A stretch of 64,000 nt of DNA from Mesorhizobium sp. B2-3-12 (GCF_006442205.1 NZ_VFVR01000001.1:310001-374000); one strand, 5' to 3'; shown: positions 37,475 to 47,906, counted from the stretch's first letter. Numbers and translations: made by a program. Notes: generated by a model not told the origin, from the sequence alone.

Positions 37475-40400
37475 CTAGGCGACCAGCCGAGCCAACTGGG
37501 TCATCACCACCGCCGAACCCGCCAGCCGCTTCTCGGCCGTGGGCCAGTCGCGGATGAAGACCACGCTGTGGTCCGGCCTGATCTTGGCCAGCGACCCCTG
37601 TTCGCCGATGTACTTGACCAGCCCGACCGGGTTGGGAAATTCGCGCCTGCGGAAGTGGATGACGATACCCTTCGGCCCGGCATCGAGCTTTTCGACATTG
37701 GCCTTGCGGCAGAGCGCCTTGATGAAGACGATCTTCAGGAGATGCTTCACCTCCTCCGGCAGCGGACCGAAGCGGTCGATCAGCTCGGCGCCGAAAGCGT
37801 CGATCTCCTCGGTGTTTTCGAGATCGCCGAGACGGCGGTAGAGCGCCAGCCTGAGCTGCAGGTCCGGCACGTAACCTTCCGGGATCATAACCGCCGTGCC
37901 GACAGCGATCTGCGGCGACCAGCCGCCATCCTGGACCTCGCCGGAATCCTTCACCTCGGCAACCGCTTCCTCCAGCATCTGCTGGTAGAGCTCGAAGCCG
38001 ACCTCCTTGATATGCCCGGACTGCTCTTCGCCCAGAAGATTGCCGGCGCCCCTGATGTCGAGGTCGTGGCTGGCAAGCTGGAAGCCGGCGCCCAGCGTGT
38101 CGAGCGATTGCAGCACCTTGAGCCGGCGTTCGGCGGTGTCGGTCAGCTTGCGGTTGGCCGGCAGTGTGAACAGCGCATAGGCGCGCACCTTCGAGCGGCC
38201 GACGCGGCCGCGCAACTGGTAGAGCTGCGACAGGCCGAACATGTCGGCGCGGTGGATGATCAACGTGTTGGCGGTCGGGATATCGAGGCCGGATTCGACG
38301 ATGGTGGTCGACAAAAGCACATCGTACTGGCCGTCGTAGAAGGCGTTCATGATGTCGTCGAGTTCGCCCGGCGGCATCTGGCCATGGGCCACGGCGACCT
38401 TCAGTTCAGGAACAGATTCCTTCAGGAAATCATGGATTTCCGCGAGATCGCTGATACGCGGAACCACATAGAAGGAATGGCCGCCGCGATAGCGCTCGCG
38501 CAGCAGCGTCTCGCGGATGACCAGCGGATCGAAAGGCGATATGAAGGTTCGCACCGCCATGCGGTCGACCGGCGGCGTGGCGATCAGCGACAGCTCGCGC
38601 ACGCCGGTCAGCGCCAGTTGCAGCGTGCGCGGGATCGGCGTCGCCGACAGCGTCAGCACATGGACATCGGTCTTCAGGTCCTTCAGCCGTTCCTTGTGCT
38701 TGACGCCGAAATGCTGCTCCTCGTCGATGATCAGCAGGCCGAGATTCTTGAACGAGATCGCGGAGCCCAGCAGCGCATGGGTACCGATGACGATATCGAC
38801 CTGTCCTTCGGCAATGCCCTTCTTGGTCTCGGCCAGGTCCTTGGCGCCGACCAGCCGCGAGGCCTGGGCGACACGGATGGGAAGCCCTGAGAAACGCTGC
38901 GAGAACGTCTTGAAGTGCTGGCGCGACAACAGCGTCGTGGGCACCACCACTGCGACCTGAAACCCTTCCATCGCCGCGATGAAGGCGGCGCGCAGCGCCA
39001 CTTCGGTCTTGCCGAAGCCGACGTCGCCGCAGATCAGCCGGTCCATCGGCTTGCCGGCGCCGAGGTCGTCGCGCACCGAATCGATGGCCGTCTGCTGGTC
39101 GTCGGTTTCCTCGTAGGGGAAACGGGCGGCAAACTCGTCATAGAGGCCTTCGGCCGGCACCAGCGCCGGGGCGGCGCGCATCTGCCGCTCGGCGGCGATG
39201 CGGATCAGCTGTCCGGCCATGTCGAGCAGGCGCCGCTTCAGCTTGGCCTTGCGCGACTGCCAGGCGCCGCCGCCGAGCTTGTCCAGCGTCGCCTCGGCCG
39301 TATCGGAGCCGTAGCGCGACAAAAGCTCGATGTTTTCCACCGGCAGGAACAGCCGGTCGTCGCCGGCATAGTGGATTTCCAGGCAGTCATGCGGCGCGCC
39401 GACGGCTTCGATGGTGCGCAGGCCGATGAAGCGGCCAATGCCGTGGTCGGCATGGACGACGATATCGCCGGCCGACAGAGCCGAGGCCTCGGCGATGAAA
39501 TCGGATGCGCGCTTCTTGCGCTTCGAGCGCCGGATCAGCCGGTCGCCCAGAATGTCCTGTTCGGCGACAACGACCAGCTTGTCGGTCTCGAAGCCCGATT
39601 CCAGTGGCAACACGGCCAACGCAGCCTGTCCCGGCTCGAGCTGTTCGGCCTGGGCAAGCGTCTCGACCTGCTTGAGATTGCCGAGATGATGCTCCGCCAG
39701 GATCTGGCCAAGCCGGTCGAGTGAGCCTTCGGTCCAGCCGGCGATGACGACGCGGCGGCGCGCCGCGCGCTCGTCGGCTATGTGCCGGACGACGACATCG
39801 AAGACGTTGACGTTCGGGTCGGCGCGCTCCTCGACGAAGCTGCGACCATGGCGCGAGCCGGCGTGGAAGACTTTCTTGCCCCCTACGTCGGGCGCATCGA
39901 ACACGGTGAAGTCGATGTCCTCGCGCTCCCCAAGCGAAGCCTTGAGATTGTCCGGCGAGAGATAGAGCAGGTCCGGCGCAACCGGCTTGTAGGGCACCGC
40001 ATCCTTGAGCGCCCCGTCAGCCTGCTTCTTGCGTGCCTCGTAATGGTCGAGGATCAGCGTATGGCGTTCGGCCAGCGCCTCATGCGCCAGGTGGTCGAAA
40101 ACCACGGGTGCGTCCGGCAGGTAATCGAACACGGTTTCCAGCCGCTCGTAGAAGAACGGCAGCCAATGCTCCATGCCGGCGAAGCGCCGGCCTTCACTGA
40201 CTGCCGCGTAGAGCCCGTCGTCACGCGATGGTGCGCCAAAGGCCTCGATATAGGCGCGGCGGAAGCGGCTGATGGTTTCGGGCGTCAGCGCCACCTCGCT
40301 CATCGCCTGCAGCGCCATCGACTTGCGCTGGCCGGTGGTGCGTTGCGTGGCGGCATCGAAGACGCGGATCGATTCCAGCGTGTCGCCGAAGAAATCAAGC

Positions 40401-40963
40401 CGCAGCGCTTCCGTCCAGCCCGGAGCGAACAGGTCGAGAATGCCGCCGCGCACCGCGAATTCGCCGATGCCGCGCACGGTCGGCACGCGCTCGAACCCCG
40501 ACGTCTCCAGCCGCGCGATCAGCGCATTCATGTCGATCTGGTTGCCGGGCCGGGCGTGGAAGGTCTGTGCCTCGACAAGCTCCGCCGGCGGAATACGCTG
40601 CAGCAGCGCATTGGCGGTTGTGAGAACGACGGCACGATGCGGTTTCTTCGCCAGCGCGATCATGGCGGTCAGCGCATCGAGGCGCTTGGCGGCGGCATCG
40701 GAACCGGGCGACACACGGTCGTATGGCAGGCAGTCCCAGGCCGGCAGTTCCAGCACCGGCAGGCCCGGCGCCACGAAGGACAGCGCCTCGATGATGGCAG
40801 GCAGGCGCTGGCCGTCGCGGGCCACGAACAGCACCGGCTTGTCGGGTGCGATCTCGAGCGCCGTTTGTACCAGCGCGAAAGCTTCGTAGCCGTCGGCGAC
40901 GCCGTCGACGATGAACTGGCCGGGACGGCCCTTCGGCAAGCCAATGGTGGGGATGAGAGCCAT
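37475..40963 (-). CDS. mfd: Transcription-repair coupling factor
   Basis: ATP-driven translocase of 1162 residues that removes stalled RNA polymerase from damaged template and recruits UvrA. Visible in order: the UvrB-homology N-terminal module, the RNA polymerase interaction domain (about 480-570, with GDIVVHADHGIGRFIGL), the helicase core (ICGDVGFGKTEVALRAAF, DEEQHFGV, LSATPIPRTL) and the C-terminal TRG and inhibitory domains (RLALYRRLGDLENTEEIDAF). The start is ATG 40963; the in-frame TTG at 40966 immediately precedes it. Confidence 0.96.
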   Translation of the reverse strand: MALIPTIGLPKGRPGQFIVDGVADGYEAFALVQTALEIAPDKPVLFVARDGQRLPAIIEALSFVAPGLPVLELPAWDCLPYDRVSPGSDAAAKRLDALTAMIALAKKPHRAVVLTTANALLQRIPPAELVEAQTFHARPGNQIDMNALIARLETSGFERVPTVRGIGEFAVRGGILDLFAPGWTEALRLDFFGDTLESIRVFDAATQRTTGQRKSMALQAMSEVALTPETISRFRRAYIEAFGAPSRDDGLYAAVSEGRRFAGMEHWLPFFYERLETVFDYLPDAPVVFDHLAHEALAERHTLILDHYEARKKQADGALKDAVPYKPVAPDLLYLSPDNLKASLGEREDIDFTVFDAPDVGGKKVFHAGSRHGRSFVEERADPNVNVFDVVVRHIADERAARRRVVIAGWTEGSLDRLGQILAEHHLGNLKQVETLAQAEQLEPGQAALAVLPLESGFETDKLVVVAEQDILGDRLIRRSKRKKRASDFIAEASALSAGDIVVHADHGIGRFIGLRTIEAVGAPHDCLEIHYAGDDRLFLPVENIELLSRYGSDTAEATLDKLGGGAWQSRKAKLKRRLLDMAGQLIRIAAERQMRAAPALVPAEGLYDEFAARFPYEETDDQQTAIDSVRDDLGAGKPMDRLICGDVGFGKTEVALRAAFIAAMEGFQVAVVVPTTLLSRQHFKTFSQRFSGLPIRVAQASRLVGAKDLAETKKGIAEGQVDIVIGTHALLGSAISFKNLGLLIIDEEQHFGVKHKERLKDLKTDVHVLTLSATPIPRTLQLALTGVRELSLIATPPVDRMAVRTFISPFDPLVIRETLLRERYRGGHSFYVVPRISDLAEIHDFLKESVPELKVAVAHGQMPPGELDDIMNAFYDGQYDVLLSTTIVESGLDIPTANTLIIHRADMFGLSQLYQLRGRVGRSKVRAYALFTLPANRKLTDTAERRLKVLQSLDTLGAGFQLASHDLDIRGAGNLLGEEQSGHIKEVGFELYQQMLEEAVAEVKDSGEVQDGGWSPQIAVGTAVMIPEGYVPDLQLRLALYRRLGDLENTEEIDAFGAELIDRFGPLPEEVKHLLKIVFIKALCRKANVEKLDAGPKGIVIHFRRREFPNPVGLVKYIGEQGSLAKIRPDHSVVFIRDWPTAEKRLAGSAVVMTQLARLVA

Positions 40964-41049
40964 CAAATCACGGTCTTGGTTGTCGCAATTCCGGTGGGAA
41001 AACCGCTTCGCACTTTTCCTGGATTGCCTGTGTTCAGAAAGTCATGTGT

Positions 41050-41337
41050 TCAGAAAGTCATGGTCCGGCGGGACGCCAGGATTTTTTGCAGGACGGCACA
41101 GTCGATTTCTGCCGGCACCGGGCGCTCGCCCGTGATCAGCGGCAGGAATTCCGTATCGTTAATATCGAGAAGCTTCTCATATTGGTCGATTTCCTCGGCG
41201 GTCAAGGTGCCGATCTCGGCGTCCGCGAACGTGCCGAGGATCAAGTCCATCTCGCGCATGCCGCGATGCCAGGAGCGGAACAACAGCTTGCGGCGGTGTG
41301 CGTCCAGCCCCCCGCTTGATCGTTTCGTTCCGGTCAT
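41050..41337 (-). CDS. sdhE: FAD assembly factor SdhE
   Basis: Protein of 95 residues of the SdhE/Sdh5 family, which helps attach FAD to the flavoprotein subunit of succinate dehydrogenase. The conserved RGMRE in FRSWHRGMREMDLILG matches the RGxxE motif needed for function, and YEKLLDINDTEF is also typical. ATG 41337 gives the normal length; the longer frame overlaps the recG promoter. It lies between mfd and divergent recG. Confidence 0.9.
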   Translation of the reverse strand: MTGTKRSSGGLDAHRRKLLFRSWHRGMREMDLILGTFADAEIGTLTAEEIDQYEKLLDINDTEFLPLITGERPVPAEIDCAVLQKILASRRTMTF

Positions 41338-41429
41338 TGTGCCGCATCCTCGCTTCAAGCGGCGCATATAGCGTGGATAGTGGGCGGTGTCAGCCTTGCG
41401 CTGCCGCCGTCGCGACATAAGCTGACATC

Positions 41430-43538
41430 ATGCGTCCTTCCATCCTCGACCCCCTGTTCGTCCCGATCACCTCGCTTGCCGGCGTCGGGCCGAAGGTCGG
41501 CGCGCTGATCGAGAAGGTCGTGGCGGCCGACCTCGGCGACCGTGCCGCGCGCGCGGGCGACCTCCTATTCGTGCTGCCGCACACCGTCATCGACCGCCGC
41601 AACCGGCCCGGCATCGCGGGTTCCGCCGAAGGCGCCATCGTCACGCTCGAGCTGCGCATAGACCGCCACCAGCCGCCGCCGCGCGGCAACAAATCGGTGC
41701 CCTACCGGGTCTACGCCCATGACGACACCGGCGAAATCGGCCTGACCTTCTTCCATGCCCACGCCGCCTATCTCGAAAAGGCAATGCCGGTGGGCGAGCA
41801 TGTCGTGGTGTCTGGCCGCATGGAATGGTTCAACGGCCGCCCGACCATGGTCCACCCCGATCATATCGCCCTCGCCGGCGAAGCCGAGAGCCTGCCGCTG
41901 GTCGAGCCGGTCTATCCCCTGACCGCAGGCCTTTCGGCCAAGGTTTTGCGCCGTGCGATCGGCCAGGCGCTCGGCCGCTTGCCGGAATTGCCGGAATGGC
42001 AGGACGGTGCCTTCATGCGCCGCCAGAGCTTTGCGTCCTTCGGCGATGCGCTGACCCGCATCCATTACCCCGCCGACCCGATCGATGTCGCGGTCGAAGG
42101 GGCTGCCTGGCGTCGCCTCGCCTATGATGAACTGCTCGCCGGCCAGGTCTCTCTGGCCTTGGTGCGCGCAAAGGTGCGACGCCTGTCAGGCCGCCCTCTC
42201 GTCGGCGACGGCCGCATCGTCGAGAAACTGCGTTCTGCCCTTCCCTATTCGCTTACCCCCTCGCAGGAATTCGCGCTGGCCGAAATCAACGCCGATCTTG
42301 CCGATCCAGAACGCATGCTGCGGCTGCTGCAAGGCGATGTCGGCTCCGGCAAGACGGTCGTGGCCTTGCTGGCCATGGCACGGGCGGTGGAGGCCGGCGG
42401 CCAGGCGGCGCTGATGGCGCCGACCGAAATCCTGGCGCGCCAGCATCTGGCGACAATCACCCCGCTTGCCGCCAAGGTCGGCTTGCGCATCGCCATCCTG
42501 ACCGGCCGCGAAAAAGGTCGCGAGCGAGCCGAGACGCTGGCGGGCCTGGCCGGCGGCGAGATCGACATCGTCGTCGGCACCCATGCGCTGTTTCAGGACA
42601 CGGTCAGCTTCCACGATCTGGTCCTGGCCGTCATCGACGAGCAGCATCGCTTCGGCGTCCATCAGCGGCTTGCCATCACCGCCAAGGGCGATGCGCCCGA
42701 CATGCTGGTGATGACCGCTACCCCCATCCCGCGCACGCTGGTGCTGACCGCCTTCGGCGACATGGACGTCTCGAAGCTGACGGAAAAACCAGCCGGCCGC
42801 CAGCCGATCCGCACCGTCACCCTGCCGCTGGAACGGCTCGACGAACTGGTCGGCCGCATGCTCGATGCCGTCGCCGATGGCCAAAAAATCTACTGGATTT
42901 GCCCGCTGGTCGAGGAATCCGAAGAGATAAAACTGATGTCGGCCGAGGATCGCTTCGCCTCGCTGAAGCCGTTGTTCGGCGAGCGTATCGGTCTCGTCCA
43001 CGGCCGCATGAAAGGCGCCGAGAAGGACGAAGCGATGCGCGCCTTCAAGGCTGGCGAGACCCGCATCCTGATCGCCACCACCGTCATCGAGGTCGGCGTC
43101 GACGTGCCCGACGCCACGATCATGGTCATCGAGCATGCCGAGCGATTTGGGCTTGCGCAATTGCACCAGTTGCGCGGCCGGGTCGGGCGCGGCGACAAAC
43201 CCTCGTCCTGCGTGCTGCTCTACAAGGACCCGCTTGGCGAAACGGCAAAGCGCCGGCTATCGGTGATGCGCGAGACCGAAGACGGCTTCCTGATCGCCGA
43301 GGAAGATCTGAAGCTGCGCGGCGAAGGGGAATTGCTGGGTACGCGCCAGTCCGGCACGCCGGGCTTCCAGGTGGCGCGCATCGAGGCGCATGCCGATCTG
43401 CTCGAGGCTGCCCGAGACGACGCCAGGCTGATCCTGTCGCGTGACCCCGAACTGCAGTCGGATCGCGGCGAAGCGCTGCGCCTCCTGCTCTACTTGTTCG
43501 GCCGCGACGAGGCCGTGCGGCTCTTGCGCGCCGGATGA
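41430..43538 (+). CDS. recG: ATP-dependent DNA helicase RecG
   Basis: Helicase of 702 residues that remodels replication forks and Holliday junctions. An N-terminal wedge domain (OB-fold, about 60-180) precedes the motor with Walker A QGDVGSGKT, DEQHRFG, TATPIPRTL and the C-terminal QLRGRVGRG. Length is normal. Its last 49 bases overlap the 3' end of the convergent DUF502 gene. Confidence 0.96.
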   Translation: MRPSILDPLFVPITSLAGVGPKVGALIEKVVAADLGDRAARAGDLLFVLPHTVIDRRNRPGIAGSAEGAIVTLELRIDRHQPPPRGNKSVPYRVYAHDDTGEIGLTFFHAHAAYLEKAMPVGEHVVVSGRMEWFNGRPTMVHPDHIALAGEAESLPLVEPVYPLTAGLSAKVLRRAIGQALGRLPELPEWQDGAFMRRQSFASFGDALTRIHYPADPIDVAVEGAAWRRLAYDELLAGQVSLALVRAKVRRLSGRPLVGDGRIVEKLRSALPYSLTPSQEFALAEINADLADPERMLRLLQGDVGSGKTVVALLAMARAVEAGGQAALMAPTEILARQHLATITPLAAKVGLRIAILTGREKGRERAETLAGLAGGEIDIVVGTHALFQDTVSFHDLVLAVIDEQHRFGVHQRLAITAKGDAPDMLVMTATPIPRTLVLTAFGDMDVSKLTEKPAGRQPIRTVTLPLERLDELVGRMLDAVADGQKIYWICPLVEESEEIKLMSAEDRFASLKPLFGERIGLVHGRMKGAEKDEAMRAFKAGETRILIATTVIEVGVDVPDATIMVIEHAERFGLAQLHQLRGRVGRGDKPSSCVLLYKDPLGETAKRRLSVMRETEDGFLIAEEDLKLRGEGELLGTRQSGTPGFQVARIEAHADLLEAARDDARLILSRDPELQSDRGEALRLLLYLFGRDEAVRLLRAG

Positions 43539-44242
43539 GACCCTAGCGGCGGATTGGCCAGGGTTCCGTTGATCGGCTCGCCGTTCAGCGTGACCAATTT
43601 CGTCTTCACCTCGGGGGCCACCAACCCGGCCGACACGATCAGCTTGGCGCCGTCCTCGATCGTCATGTCGAGCGGCACGATATCCGACTTCAGAACATAC
43701 ATCAGGAAACCGGTCGTCGGGTTGGGTGTGCACGGCATGAACACCGCGATCAGCGGATCGCCTTCCTGGTCGAGCTTCTGATTGATCTCGGTTTCCTTTT
43801 CGCTGGCGACAAACACCAGCGACCACACACCCTTGCGTGGATATTCGACCAGCCCGACCTGGCGGAACATGTCACCCTTGTTCGACAGCACGGTCTCGAA
43901 AATCTGCTTCAGCGAGCCATAGATGCCGCGCACCAGCGGCATGCGGCCAAGCAGACGCTCGCCAAAGCCGACGATGGCGCGGCCGACAATGTTGGCGGTG
44001 AGAAAACCGATCAAGGTAATCAGAATAAGCGCGACGATCAGCCCGAAACCGGGAACCGGGAACGGCAGATAGGTGTCGGGGTTGTAGCGTGCCGGAATAT
44101 AGGGTTTGACCCAGGAATCGACCCAGCCGATGAACGACCAGGCGATATAGGCGGTGATCGCCAGCGGCGCACAGACGATGAAGCCCGTGAGGAAATAGTT
44201 CCTCAGCCGGGTCATGCCGGAGGTCTTGGGAGCGTCTGACAT
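43490..44242 (-). CDS. DUF502 domain-containing membrane protein
   Basis: Protein of 250 residues with two transmembrane helices (YFLTGFIVCAPLAITAYIAWSFIGW and PVPGFGLIVALILITLIGFLTANIVGR). The DUF502 signature runs MPLVRGIYGSLKQIFETVLSNKGDMFRQVGLVEYPRKG, with PCTPNPTTGFLMYV near the middle. Function unknown in bacteria; plant homologues are COV-like membrane proteins. The end overlaps recG. Confidence 0.9.
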   Translation of the reverse strand: MSDAPKTSGMTRLRNYFLTGFIVCAPLAITAYIAWSFIGWVDSWVKPYIPARYNPDTYLPFPVPGFGLIVALILITLIGFLTANIVGRAIVGFGERLLGRMPLVRGIYGSLKQIFETVLSNKGDMFRQVGLVEYPRKGVWSLVFVASEKETEINQKLDQEGDPLIAVFMPCTPNPTTGFLMYVLKSDIVPLDMTIEDGAKLIVSAGLVAPEVKTKLVTLNGEPINGTLANPPLGSHPARKSRTASSRPNK

Positions 44243-44334
44243 GGTTCACCGGGCGCGGGTTGCGCCGCAACATTAGTGAAGCCCAAGCCGGTTTGGAACT
44301 GCGAAGTTTTTAAAGGTGGTCGTTTAAAGGGGCG

Positions 44335-46158
44335 CTATTCCACCGTCACCGATTTCGCCAGATTGCGCGGCTGGTCGACATCGGTGCCCATGAACACGGC
44401 GGCGAAGTAGGCCAGCATCTGGATCGGCAGGGCGTAGATGATCGGCGAGATGATTTCCGGCACGTCGGGCAGGATGATCGTCTCCATCGTCTTCACGCTC
44501 ACCTGTGCCGCGCCCTTGGCGTCGGTAATCAGGATGATCTTGCCGCCGCGCGCCGCCACTTCCTGCATGTTCGACACGGTCTTTTCGAAGATACGGTCAT
44601 GCGGCGCAATCACGATGACAGGCATGTTTTCGTCGATCAGCGCGATCGGACCGTGCTTCAATTCGCCCGCAGCATAGCCTTCGGCGTGGATGTAGGAGAT
44701 TTCCTTGAGCTTCAGCGCGCCTTCCATGGCCAGCGGGAAGTTGGTGTCACGGCCGAGATAGAGCACATCCTTGTAGCGCGAGATTTCGCGCGCGATCCGT
44801 TCGATCTGCTCTTCGAGCTTGAGCACCTGGTTGGCGTAGCGCGGTGCTTCCGACAAAGCGCGCACCAGCGCCCTCTCTTCCTCAGGCGAAATCGTGCCGC
44901 GTGCCACGCCGGCACGCACGGCAAGCGATGCCAGCACCGAAAGCTGGCAAGTAAACGCCTTGGTCGAGGCGACGCCGATTTCCGGTCCGGCCAGCGTCGG
45001 CAGAACGACGTCGGATTCGCGCGCCATGGTCGATTCCCGAACGTTGACGACGGCGCCGATCTTCATGCCCGCCTTGCGGCAATAGCGCAGCGAGGCCAGC
45101 GTGTCGGCGGTCTCACCCGACTGCGAGATGAAGAAGGCGGCATCATTGGCCGACAGCGGCATCTCTCGGTAGCGGAATTCCGAGGCGACATCGATATCGA
45201 CCGGCAGCCGCGCATAGCGCTCGAACCAGTATTTGCCGATCAGGCCGGCGAGATAGGCGGTGCCGCAGGCGGAAATCGCCAACCGGCCGATTTTGGCGAA
45301 ATCGAATGGCAGGTCGAGCGGCTTGGAGACGCCGGAGACGAAATCGACGTAATGCGCCAGCGTGTGCGAGATCACCTCCGGCTGCTCATGGATTTCCTTC
45401 TCCATGAAATGGCGGCGGTTGCCCTTGTCGACCATGAAGCTGGTCGACAGCGATTGCTGGCGCTTGCGATCGACCTTTTTGCCGTCGATGTCGAAGATGG
45501 CGACGCTGTCGCGGCGCACCACCGCCCAGTCGCCGTCCTCGAGATAGGTGATCGAATTGGTGAACGGGGCGAGCGCGATGGCGTCCGAGCCCAAAAACAT
45601 CTCGCCGTCGCCATGGCCGACAGCCAGCGGCGGGCCGTTGCGGGCGCCGACGATCAGGTCTTCGTCGCCCTTGAACATGATGGCCAGCGCGAAGGCGCCT
45701 TCCAGCCGCTTCAGCGCCTTGTGCGCGGCCTCGACCGGCTTCAGCCCCCTGGCGAGTTCCCGCGCCACCAGATGCGCCACGACCTCGGTGTCGGTCTGCG
45801 AGGAGAAGGAATAGCCGTCGCGGATCAGCTCATCGCGCAGTTCGGCGAAGTTCTCGATGATGCCGTTGTGGACGATGGCGACGCCGTCGGAAAAATGCGG
45901 GTGCGCATTGGTCTCGTTGGGAACGCCATGGGTCGCCCAGCGCGTATGGCCGATGCCGATCGTGCCCTCGAGCGGCTCATCCTTGAGCCGGCGTTCGAGG
46001 TTGACCAGCTTGCCTTCGGCACGGCGGCGGCCAAGCTCCCCCTTTTCGATGGTGGCGACGCCGGCCGAGTCATAACCGCGATATTCCAACCGCTTCAGCG
46101 CATCGACGATGAGCGGCGCAACCTGCGAGTGGCCGACGATTCCAACGATACCGCACAT
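44335..46158 (-). CDS. glmS: Glutamine--fructose-6-phosphate aminotransferase (isomerizing)
   Basis: Enzyme of 607 residues that makes glucosamine 6-phosphate for peptidoglycan and lipid A. Cys2 of MCGIVGIVG is the nucleophile of the glutaminase domain. Two SIS isomerase domains follow (SQSGETADTLASLR and YLGRDTNFPLAMEGALKLKEISY), ending with the conserved DQPRNLAKSVTVE. It is downstream of glmU on the same strand with a 167-bp gap, so the amino sugar pathway genes are clustered. No ribozyme is expected in this group and none was seen. Confidence 0.96.
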   Translation of the reverse strand: MCGIVGIVGHSQVAPLIVDALKRLEYRGYDSAGVATIEKGELGRRRAEGKLVNLERRLKDEPLEGTIGIGHTRWATHGVPNETNAHPHFSDGVAIVHNGIIENFAELRDELIRDGYSFSSQTDTEVVAHLVARELARGLKPVEAAHKALKRLEGAFALAIMFKGDEDLIVGARNGPPLAVGHGDGEMFLGSDAIALAPFTNSITYLEDGDWAVVRRDSVAIFDIDGKKVDRKRQQSLSTSFMVDKGNRRHFMEKEIHEQPEVISHTLAHYVDFVSGVSKPLDLPFDFAKIGRLAISACGTAYLAGLIGKYWFERYARLPVDIDVASEFRYREMPLSANDAAFFISQSGETADTLASLRYCRKAGMKIGAVVNVRESTMARESDVVLPTLAGPEIGVASTKAFTCQLSVLASLAVRAGVARGTISPEEERALVRALSEAPRYANQVLKLEEQIERIAREISRYKDVLYLGRDTNFPLAMEGALKLKEISYIHAEGYAAGELKHGPIALIDENMPVIVIAPHDRIFEKTVSNMQEVAARGGKIILITDAKGAAQVSVKTMETIILPDVPEIISPIIYALPIQMLAYFAAVFMGTDVDQPRNLAKSVTVE

Positions 46159-46325
46159 CCGGACAGCCCCCGATTGCCCATGGAAAACCAGCGCTATTTA
46201 GGGATGGCCGGCCCGCCGTGAAAGTCAAATTGCATTTCGTCCGCTGTAACGGACGCTTGCGCACGCATGCACCATGACAGGCCGCTCTTGCAATCCGGTT
46301 ACCGCAGTCGTTCGGTTTTTCGAGG

Positions 46326-47690
46326 CTAGGTTTTGCTTTTCTTCGCCGCCGCGGCGGAAGCAAAGCGCTCGCGCAATTCCTTGGCCTTGCCGGGGATCGT
46401 CTTCTGGCGGGCGCGGCCGAAGGCCAGCGCGTCGTCGGGCACGCTTTCGGTGATCACGCTTCCCGAAGCGATATAGCCGCCCTTGCCGATGGTAACCGGG
46501 GCCACCAGCGATGAGTTCGAGCCGACGAAGGCGCCCTCGCCGATGTCGGTGAAGAACTTCGAATAGCCGTCATAATTGCAGGTGATGGTGCCGGCGCCGA
46601 TATTGGCGCCCGCCCCGACACGCGCGTCGCCGATATAGGTCAGATGATTGACCTTGGCGCCCTCCTCGATGACGGCCTGCTTGACCTCGCAGAAATTGCC
46701 GACCTTGGCCTTGTTGCGGAGATCGGCACCCGGCCGCAGCCGCGCAAAGGGACCGACATCGCAATTGGAGGCGATCGTGGCGCCCTCGATGTGGCTGAAA
46801 GCATGGATTTTAGCGCCCGACGCAATCTTGACGCCAGGCCCGAACCAGACATTCGGCTCTACCAATGTGTCCGCGCCGATCTCGGTATCGTGCGAGAAAT
46901 AGACGGTTTCCGGCGCAATCAGGGTCACGCCCGACAGCATTGCCTCTTGTCGGCGACGTGCCTGCCAGATGCCCTCGGCTTGTGCCAGTTCGGCCCGGTT
47001 GTTGATGCCGAGCGCGCTTTCAAAGCTGGCTTCGGTGGCAACGACATCGAGGCCCTGCGCGCCGGCAATCTCGACGATGTCGGTCAGATAATACTCGCCC
47101 TTGGCGTTCTTGTTACCGACCGCGTCGAGCAGCTTCAGCGCGTGCACGCCTGCCACCGCCATCATACCCGCATTGCAGAAGCCGATCTTTTTCTCCGCCT
47201 CGGAACAATCCTTCTCTTCGCGGATGGCAATCAGCTTGCCGCCCTTTTCGATCAACCGGCCATAACCAACGGGGCTGGGCGGACGGAAGCCGATGACCAC
47301 GACAGCGGCACCTTCGGCCAATTTCAGCCGCGCCTCCGTGAGCGCGTCCGCGTCGATCAGCGGCGTATCGCCGAACATCACCAGCACATCGTCATAACCG
47401 TTTGATATCGCTCCGCGAGCAGCGAGAACGGCATGCGCGGTGCCCAAGCGCTTCTCCTGCACGAAGGTCTCGGCCTTCGGCGCGAACTTCGCCGCCGCCT
47501 TGCGCATCTCATCCGCGCCATGGCCGATCACCAACGCCTGGCTGCTCGCCCCCGCTGCCTCGGCGGCCTTCACCACATGGGCAACCATCGGCAGACCGGC
47601 GATCTGATGCAGCACCTTCGGCAGCGCGCTCTTCATGCGCGTGCCTTCGCCGGCGGCGAGAATGACGGACAGGCAGGATCTCTTGCTCAT
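46326..47690 (-). CDS. glmU: Bifunctional GlmU: GlcN-1-P acetyltransferase / UDP-GlcNAc pyrophosphorylase
   Basis: Protein of 454 residues that makes UDP-GlcNAc. The uridylyltransferase half opens [22 protein letters not shown]. The C-terminal half is a left-handed beta helix of hexapeptide repeats with [15 protein letters not shown] and [17 protein letters not shown]. Length and motif order are normal. It precedes glmS, and the upstream side borders the accessory islet. Confidence 0.96.
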   Translation of the reverse strand: MSKRSCLSVILAAGEGTRMKSALPKVLHQIAGLPMVAHVVKAAEAAGASSQALVIGHGADEMRKAAAKFAPKAETFVQEKRLGTAHAVLAARGAISNGYDDVLVMFGDTPLIDADALTEARLKLAEGAAVVVIGFRPPSPVGYGRLIEKGGKLIAIREEKDCSEAEKKIGFCNAGMMAVAGVHALKLLDAVGNKNAKGEYYLTDIVEIAGAQGLDVVATEASFESALGINNRAELAQAEGIWQARRRQEAMLSGVTLIAPETVYFSHDTEIGADTLVEPNVWFGPGVKIASGAKIHAFSHIEGATIASNCDVGPFARLRPGADLRNKAKVGNFCEVKQAVIEEGAKVNHLTYIGDARVGAGANIGAGTITCNYDGYSKFFTDIGEGAFVGSNSSLVAPVTIGKGGYIASGSVITESVPDDALAFGRARQKTIPGKAKELRERFASAAAAKKSKT

Positions 47691-47775
47691 GGGATGGCAA
47701 CCGTATGAAAGGGTTGGGAATCAAGACAGGATAGCAGTGGCGCCATGCTGCACCAATGCGGTTAAATTCCGGCAT

Positions 47776-47825
47776 AGCAACTGACTCTTAATCAGCCGGC
47801 CTTTGGTTCAAGCCTGCCGCTGAGG
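47776..47825 (+). pseudogene. tRNA-Lys(CUU)-like 3' half, degenerate
   Basis: AGCAACTGACTCTTAATCAG at 47776-47795 has the form of a bacterial tRNA-Lys anticodon arm with anticodon CTT (loop CTCTTAA, stem CTGA/TCAG). Exactly five bases of variable loop then lead to a TTCAAGC T-loop at 47807-47813, which is the normal tRNA spacing. The D arm is not recognisable upstream, the T stem pairs at only three of five positions, and no acceptor stem forms. It is therefore a decayed tRNA or an attachment-site scar, not a working tRNA. Confidence 0.45.
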
Positions 47826-47863
47826 AAGCTGCCGTCCTTTCAGCCTGCACGAGAAATTCACGA

Positions 47864-47899
47864 GGTGGCCGAAGATCGCTCTCGCCATCTTCGGCCACC
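47864..47899 (-). terminator. Terminator-like hairpin after the AIPR-like gene
   Basis: GGTGGCCGAAGAT and ATCTTCGGCCACC form a perfect 13-bp stem around a 10-base loop, eight bases beyond the gene's stop codon. There is no T-run on the minus strand, so it could be a 3' stabilising hairpin instead. Confidence 0.6.
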
Positions 47900-47906
47900 C
47901 CAAAGG

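Noticed and set aside
46159..46325. glmS ribozyme upstream of glmS
   Set aside because: That ribozyme is known from Firmicutes, and no matching core is visible in the 167-bp gap.
47740..47825. A functional tRNA-Lys(CUU) gene
   Set aside because: No D arm or acceptor stem can be folded, and the T stem pairs at only three of five positions. I kept it only as a degenerate fragment.
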